NCBI GenBank assembly: GCA_900548905.1
Contig: URMK01000100.1
Coordinates: 1 to 14,686, forward strand
Length of the DNA stretch: 14,686 bases
Direction of reading: 5' to 3'
DNA from: an uncultured Lachnospiraceae bacterium
GTDB lineage: Bacteria > Bacillota > Clostridia > Lachnospirales > Lachnospiraceae
Shown: piece after piece, positions 13,322 through 14,686 of the stretch
Layout of the letters: every line of letters starts with the position of its first letter
Position numbering within the stretch: the first letter of the stretch is position 1
Program-made: the position numbers and the translations under genes
Notes under the pieces: generated by a model
Databases searched by the model: none
What the model was told of the DNA's origin: nothing
What the model saw: the letters and a program-made list of their open reading frames with translations, nothing else

Positions 13322-14038
13322 ATGAAGGAAAAAACAGCCGCGGTGGTTCTTGCTGCCGGTAAAGGGAAGCGGATGAACAGCGATATTCCCAAACAATATA
13401 TGCTGCTGCGGGATAAGCCTGTTCTTTATTATTCCCTGAAGGTATTCCAGGAAAGCTTTATGGATGAAATCGTTCTCGTAGCGGAAAAGGGAGAGGAAGA
13501 GTTCTGCCGGAAAGAAATTGTTGAAAAATACGGATTTACCAAAGTTAAGCATATAGCAGCAGGCGGGACCGAACGCTATTTTAGCGTGGCAAACGGCCTG
13601 GAGGCAGTATCACAAGACTGTGATTACATATATATCCATGACGGTGCCAGACCATTTGTTACACAAGCTATTATAAAAGAAGCGCTGGCGGAAGTAAGAA
13701 CCCATAAAGCCTGTGTGGCAGCAATGCCGGTAAAGGACACGATCAAAATTGCAGATGAACAGGATTTTGCCGTATCAACACCAAGAAGAGATCTGGTCTG
13801 GATGATGCAGACTCCACAGGTATTTCAGGCATCTTTGATCCGCGGGGCTTACCATAAGCTGTTATCGGAAGAGGAAAAGCTGCGCCGTCAGGGAATACAA
13901 ATCACCGATGATGCCATGGTAGTGGAAACCCTCCTCAGCCATCCCGTCAAATTGTTCCGGGCCTCCTATGAGAATATTAAGATAACAACACCGGAAGATT
14001 TACTGATTGCAGACGGCATTTTGGAAAAAAGAGTCTGA
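13322..14038 (+). CDS. ispD: 2-C-methyl-D-erythritol 4-phosphate cytidylyltransferase
   Basis: A 238-residue enzyme that joins CTP and MEP to give CDP-ME in the non-mevalonate isoprenoid pathway. Motifs are LAAGKGKRM (10-18), PKQY (23-26) with catalytic Lys24, AGGTERYFSV (80-89), HDGARPF (106-112), PVKDTIK (136-142), TPQVF (164-168), TDDAMVVE (185-192) and NIKITTPEDL (208-217) with the second catalytic Lys210. The N-terminal glycine-rich loop binds CTP. The start is 16 bp after tsaD and follows GGGGGA, so it is probably the last gene of that operon. Length is normal, and there is no fused IspF domain. Confidence 0.97.
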   Translation: MKEKTAAVVLAAGKGKRMNSDIPKQYMLLRDKPVLYYSLKVFQESFMDEIVLVAEKGEEEFCRKEIVEKYGFTKVKHIAAGGTERYFSVANGLEAVSQDCDYIYIHDGARPFVTQAIIKEALAEVRTHKACVAAMPVKDTIKIADEQDFAVSTPRRDLVWMMQTPQVFQASLIRGAYHKLLSEEEKLRRQGIQITDDAMVVETLLSHPVKLFRASYENIKITTPEDLLIADGILEKRV

Positions 14039-14137
14039 TTTTGTAAAAATTTATAAATACCCTTGTCCCGCATATGCAGTAAATACGGGAAAAATTCCTC
14101 TTCTAAAAAAATAATTAAAAATAATGGAAAAAATGTG

Positions 14138-14166
14138 TTGACACTGAGGGGCTTTTTCGATATAAT
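14138..14166 (+). promoter_or_regulatory. Consensus promoter for the serine tRNAs
   Basis: TTGACA (14138-14143), 17-bp spacer, TATAAT (14161-14166), perfect at all twelve positions with ideal spacing. AT-rich DNA upstream (14096-14130) could act as an UP element. This strength is typical of stable RNA operons. Confidence 0.9.
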
Positions 14167-14227
14167 AACTTTTGCACTGCTGAGGAACACAAAAACGACC
14201 CATTGTTTTGCTGAATTGAAAACAAAT

Positions 14228-14313
14228 GGAGAGGTATCGAAGTGGTCATAACGAGGCGGTCTTGAAAACCGTTTGTCCGCAAGGGCGCGTGGGTTCGAAT
14301 CCCACCCTCTCCG
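14228..14313 (+). tRNA. tRNA-Ser(UGA)
   Basis: An 86-nt gene with acceptor stem GGAGAGG (14228-14234) pairing CCTCTCC (14306-14312), discriminator G and GGTTCGAATCC in the T arm. The anticodon stem GCGGT/ACCGT encloses CTTGAAA, giving anticodon TGA at 14263-14265. The long variable arm is that of class II serine tRNAs. CCA is not encoded. It reads UCA and other UCN codons. Confidence 0.97.
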
Positions 14314-14414
14314 TTAGCGTCAAACTGCTGCGGAAATCAGACTGAATGATTTTCGAGACACAATAAAAATATATAGCGGGTCAAACCGCATGAGTTGAAC
14401 GAATCAGCTTGCTT

Positions 14415-14503
14415 GGAGAAGTACCCAAGAGGTCGAAGGGACACCCCTGGAAAGGGTGCAGGTCGTTAATAGCGGCGCGAGGGTTCAAATCCCTCCTTCT
14501 CCG
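14415..14503 (+). tRNA. tRNA-Ser(GGA)
   Basis: An 89-nt gene with acceptor stem GGAGAAG (14415-14421) pairing CTTCTCC (14496-14502) and discriminator G. The anticodon stem CACCC/GGGTG encloses CTGGAAA, giving anticodon GGA at 14449-14451. It has a long variable arm and a T loop TTCAAAT. CCA is not encoded. It lies 101 bp after the first tRNA gene, with no promoter of its own seen, and so is probably on the same transcript. It reads UCC and UCU. Confidence 0.97.
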
Positions 14504-14686
14504 TTCGCAGTTCTACTATATTAATAGAGATTCTGCGTGAGTTTATGCCGAATGTCTGCGGATAAATAACAGACAGAGAAGCTAAGCTCTGAACCTTGAC
14601 AAATAAACAGTAATGCAACCCTGAAAATTCTAAAAAAGAAAATTCAGAGAACAAGTTTTAAAGCTTCGCAAGAAGCATTTAAGACA
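14504..14686 (+). other. Possible pre-rRNA leader at the window's right end
   Basis: No coding sequence. The region holds a hairpin CGCAG/CTGCG (14506-14537), a GAACCTTGACAAATAAACAG block reminiscent of pre-rRNA boxA-type leaders in Lachnospiraceae, an imperfect stem from CTGAA (14621) to TTCAG (14647), and a GCAA tetraloop hairpin GCTTC/GAAGC (14663-14676). Coming after serine tRNAs driven by a very strong promoter, this suggests a 16S gene just beyond the edge. No mature rRNA sequence is visible, so this is inference. Confidence 0.4.

Noticed and set aside
14061..14093. Terminator after ispD
   Set aside because: CCCG/CGGG at 14070-14092 gives only a short stem with a 15-nt loop and no T run, too weak to call.
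14596..14624. TTGACA at 14596-14601 as a promoter
   Set aside because: The bases 17 bp downstream read CCCTGA, with no -10. The motif is more likely part of the rRNA leader-like block.

Overview
The window reads as chromosome of a low-to-mid-GC anaerobic Firmicute, most likely Lachnospiraceae (Clostridia). This rests on strong AGGAGG-type ribosome binding sites, consensus TTGACA/TATAAT promoters, the tsaE-tsaB-rimI ... tsaD order, and a MacB-like ABC exporter with a long coiled-coil fusion protein. The assignment is an inference from gene style, since no rRNA gene is present.

Layout. Positions 1-455 hold no gene: a structured inverted-repeat region (1-112) and weak promoter candidates. A CPBP intramembrane protease (456-1136) and a MATE efflux transporter (1432-2766) look like a former close pair. 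They are now split by a 262-bp palindromic, MITE-like element (1142-1403) flanked by an 8-bp direct repeat TAATCTAA, which includes the protease stop codon. A TraX-like membrane protein (3143-3895) and a leftward 69-aa small protein (4103-4312) follow. They sit among two diverged copies of an intergenic repeat: a GGGAGGG run, a 9-bp hairpin, an ATGAAAAAG start-like site, and paired 17-bp boxes with 11-bp half-site spacing.

Positions 4658-8551 form an ABC export operon: ATPase, membrane fusion protein and MacB/FtsX-type permease. It has a promoter overlapped by an inverted-repeat operator and ends in a strong terminator. The substrate cannot be read from the sequence. Exporters of this kind usually handle antimicrobial peptides, lipids or other cell-envelope-active compounds.

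Positions 8671-14038 are a rightward housekeeping cluster: YcxB-like protein, tsaE, tsaB, rimI, a small CxxC/CxxC protein, rnz (RNase Z), tsaD and ispD. TsaE, TsaB and TsaD together make the t6A modification at tRNA position 37 (with TsaC, not in this window). RNase Z trims tRNA 3' ends, so much of the cluster concerns tRNA maturation. IspD belongs to MEP isoprenoid synthesis.

A perfect promoter (14138-14166) then drives two serine tRNAs (UGA and GGA). The last ~180 bases resemble a pre-rRNA leader, so an rRNA operon may start just past the right edge.

No CRISPR array, intact transposase gene, phage gene or clearly new multi-gene system was seen. The most unusual material is intergenic: the palindromic insertion and the duplicated hairpin/box element.
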